Shown in pieces: positions 61,265-64,000 of a DNA stretch of 64,000 nucleotides. The stretch spans positions 21,550,182 to 21,614,181 of the forward strand of contig OY755171.1 in NCBI GenBank assembly GCA_963576735.1, given 5' to 3'. The stretch comes from Bedellia somnulentella. Its lineage: Eukaryota > Arthropoda > Insecta > Lepidoptera > Bedelliidae. Positions within the stretch are counted from its first letter, which is position 1, and each line of letters opens with the position of its first letter. Position numbers and translations under genes: made by a program. The notes beneath the pieces were generated by a model, which was given only the letters and a program-made list of their open reading frames with translations, was not told the DNA's origin and searched no databases.

Positions 61265-64000
61265 ATAAATAAAAAATAAATAAAAATCGTTTATTTCGGA
61301 CGAGGTCCATATGTGTTAGTTACAAAATATCTTACAACTATGTTAGTACAATCATATTATAATATTAATGTTAGTAACAGAAACAAAACTTACGTACTAT
61401 GTAAGTAACTTATCTATTTACAACGCTATTATAACAATTATATGTTATTTTTGTGTCTTTGGCGAGATGAACGCGAGTCCAGTGTTGCATGATAACACTG
61501 TCCACGTCCAACCTCGCCTCGACCGTCTGCAACAAACTGTTGGAGCTGCCCCTCACCCGGCGCATCAGGGACGCTGTGCACCGCCTGATGATGCTGGAGA
61601 AGCTATCGACCCCGGCTTCAGCCAGCATCCCCGACGCGCTACAGTGTCGTGGCAGTCCCATCAGGGCCCTAAACGCATTATTGTACTGGGTGCGCAAGGC
61701 CCTGTACGCTACTTGGGTATAATTCATCCACAGGCTGCACGTGTACAGAGATACACAGTATGCTTTAAAAAGCGTGATTTTAACAGATTTAGTGCAGCGT
61801 GCAAACCTGCGGGCGAGCATATTGGCCCTAACGCACAGCGCCCTGCGCTCCCGTTCCAGGTCAACGTCATCCTTCAGAGATTCGGTGACCCAATGTCCCA
61901 GATACTTGAAACTCTGCACTTGTTTCAAAGGAGTGCCATTTAAGTTTATGCTATTGACCTTATAGGTCTTATTAGCCGACTTAAACACCAGCAATTCACT
62001 TTTAGCAGTGTTGTATCTGAGACCGTGGGCCTCCGCATACCTTTCACATATGCCCAACAGTTTATTAAGAGCATTGATCGAAGGGCACAGCAGCACCATG
62101 TCATCTGCATAACTTATGTTGTTCACAAAGGTACCGTCAACAGAGCAACCGACTCCGGCGCTGCTGAGCTCCTCGATCAACTCATTCATGTACAGATTGA
62201 AAAGTGTAGGTGAGCTTACACCACCCTGCCTCACTCCACATTCCAATCTGTACATGCTTGAGTGCTCGCCTGACCATTTAACACAGTTCATTTGATTAGC
62301 ATACCAGTATTTTAATAAGGATATGTACTCATGAGACACAGTAGTACTCTCAGATAGCTTTTTCCAGAGGACGTCGTATTGAACTAAATCGAACGCCTTC
62401 GAAAGGTCCAGAAAAACAGCATACACAGGCGTATCCCTACTAGTATAGTACTGGACAGTCTGCTTGAGGCAGAGGACAGCGGTTTCAGTAGACAGTCCCG
62501 GTCTAAAACCAAACTGTGCATCATGAAACTTCACCTGGCTGCCCAAGTGCTGATCAACCAGTCTGTCCAGCACCTTGGCCAGTATAGTTGCCAGTGAAAT
62601 CGGCCTATAGTTATTTTTGTCACTAGTATTACCAGTCTTGTTCTTAACTATAGGTACAATAACAGTTTTTAACATGCTGTCAGGCAGATACCCATGACTT
62701 AAACAAAGAGAGAAAAACATGGCTAAAACTCGAGGCAAGTGTACACCTGCATATTGCAGGTGTTCAATACTTAAATGATCATGTCCAGGAGATTTTCCCC
62801 GAGTCATCTTTCTTAAAACAGTTCTTATATCTTTAGCCGTGATTAGAATTGACTTTCCACCTGTATAGGTACAGTTAACATTAGGGGGATCGTCATTCCC
62901 AACAACGGAACATTGGGGCGCCTGTACTCTAAAATGGTCTTTGAACAATTCGGCTATTAACGTCGGTTCACTCACACCATTAATGTTAGCTGGTACACTT
63001 AATTTTGGATTTAACTTTTTTGTCTGTTTCCAAAAGTCATTAAATTGTTTGCCTGAGTGGTGTCTAGCCAAAATATCCATCTTAATTTGCTGTTCGTTAA
63101 CCTGACACCATTTTAACTTAGACTTAAACAAACTTCTAGACTCACACATTTTCCTATACACATAACCGCTACGTGGTTTATTGTACAGAACCCAATAGCC
63201 AAACCAAAGACGAGCCTCATCATGCGATGGTTTCACATGTTTATTCCAACCACAAATCTGTTTATATCTACGTTTACAATTAGTTTTCTTAGTAGAACTA
63301 TATAGAGAAGCCTCCTTAAAAATATTAACAATTCTAGAATAGAAATCCAACAACAAATCTTTATGACTTAGATTATTACACACATGATCAGCACATTGTG
63401 CGAAAGACACAGGAAAATCTATTAGTTTAAGTTTTGAATTACAATATTCAGTGTATAACAAAATTTGAGATGCGTCCCTTTCTCCCCATTTAATTTCATT
63501 AAAGTTATTATCACAATGTGTAATTTTAGATCTTAATAAACCAAAGTTACATTTTATTTCAAGAGGAAGATGATCAGACCAGAACACATTATAATTAATT
63601 GATATATCTACCACAGTATGAATAGCACCATGCGTAGTTATGCAATGGTCCAGCCAACTAGTAGTTCCATGAATATCACTCACATATGTATACGAGCCTG
63701 AATCAACACCAAGCTTATCAAGGTCCGCCCATTACCAGTTTTGCTCATTACAAAAAGTCCTTAATTCGTTTCCAAAGCGCCTTCCCGGATGCGCATTAAA
63801 ATCACCCAGAACATATGCATATTCAACCTCACAACTGTCAATAATAGCATTAAGCTCACTCAAACAATGTGTGAATTCCACTAAGTTATTTGGTTCGTCA
63901 GTGGGCATATATACCGAAACGACTAAGAACGCACACATTTCCGTTATTACCTTCACAGCAGTAATACGATCACTGTCACACTGCACTGGTATCACTGATC
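61265..64000 (-). mobile_element. LINE (CR1/Jockey-group), continues beyond window
   Basis: Minus-strand element. The 3' end lies near 61265, where GAAATAAACG is followed by TTTA/ATTT repeats. The coding part runs from the window's right edge to 61410. The 5' end and most of the endonuclease are outside the window. Confidence 0.88.
61410..64000 (-). pseudogene. LINE endonuclease-reverse transcriptase, one in-frame stop, partial
   Basis: The frame enters from the right edge. The endonuclease part shows FLVVSVYMPTDEPNN and VLGDFNAHPGRRFG. A single TAA at 63732-63734 then interrupts, and the same frame continues WADLDKLGVDSGSYTYVSD ... SDHLPLEI (the last endonuclease motif). Reverse transcriptase motifs follow: NNYRPISLATILAKVLDRLV, AQFGFRPGLSTETAVL, VFLDLSKAFDLVQYDVLW, GVRQGGVSSPTLFNLYMNEL, SYADDMVLLC (catalytic YADD near 62100-62111) and LRYNTAKSELLVF. 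The C-terminus ends TYNCYNSVVNR. Stop codons within 750 residues number only one, so the copy is young. Whether the 5' part is intact cannot be seen. Confidence 0.88.

Noticed and set aside
1..64000. CRISPR arrays, bacterial operons, Shine-Dalgarno sites
   Set aside because: No regularly spaced short repeats. The content is clearly eukaryotic mobile-element DNA.

Overview
This window looks like repeat-dense, AT-rich insect nuclear DNA, most likely lepidopteran. The evidence is the mix of mobile elements (RTE-, CR1/Jockey-like and RLE-type LINEs, a Ty3/Gypsy element, mariner, piggyBac-like and PIF-like elements, tRNA-derived SINEs) and one N-terminal exon resembling a divergent insect ionotropic receptor. 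There are no operons and no CRISPR array. I see no complete host gene. Almost everything recognisable is a mobile element or a decayed duplicate. The species is not determinable from the sequence alone.

Layout. 1-5.5 kb: half of a segmental duplication (partner 48.0-54.2 kb), filled by a PIF-like MITE and by a nest of TIR elements inside a SINE, one of which carries a decayed transposase. 6.6-10.8 kb: a near full-length RTE LINE between 13-bp target duplications, next to two short elements. 10.8-14.9 kb: remnants of a duplicated promoter/leader segment and a large inverted repeat. 14.9-20.8 kb: a very young, intact Ty3/Gypsy retrotransposon with LTRs that read as identical. 21-26.6 kb: SINEs, a long-TIR MITE with an 8-bp target duplication, and a perfect 167-bp inverted repeat. 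27.2-27.9 kb: the receptor-like N-terminal exon. 29.8-30.5 kb: an intact LINE ORF1 without ORF2. 31-36 kb: old repeats, then a SINE inside a mariner inside a LINE. 36.2-41.5 kb: a GC-rich island, a tandem duplication and more SINEs. 42.3-44.8 kb: a 5'-truncated LINE with an open RT frame. 45.2-46.2 and 56.6-57.9 kb: a second long duplication, with a perfect 73-bp-arm palindrome in only one copy. 48-54.2 kb: the partner segmental copy with a piggyBac relic and two fragments of RLE-type LINEs. 60.5-60.9 kb: a tandem pair of tRNA-like units. 61.3 kb to the right edge: a LINE on the minus strand running out of the window.

How the parts work together. I call the two abundant short families A and B. 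Family A (about 245 bp, some 25 copies) shares both its 5' end (about 65 bp) and its 3' end (GTGAGTATATGTATG plus a TATG microsatellite) with the RTE LINE, so it looks like a RIME-type internally deleted RTE passenger. Family B (about 360 bp, more than a dozen copies) has a tRNA-like head and a different body. B ends in a variant of the same 3' module: an outer stem, an inner CCC/GGG hairpin, then G(T/C)GTGA. In the RTE this hairpin lies across the last codons of the ORF. The simplest reading is that one RTE reverse transcriptase lineage mobilised both families through this structure. The two segmental copies act as a built-in control, because several insertions in one have an empty site in the other.
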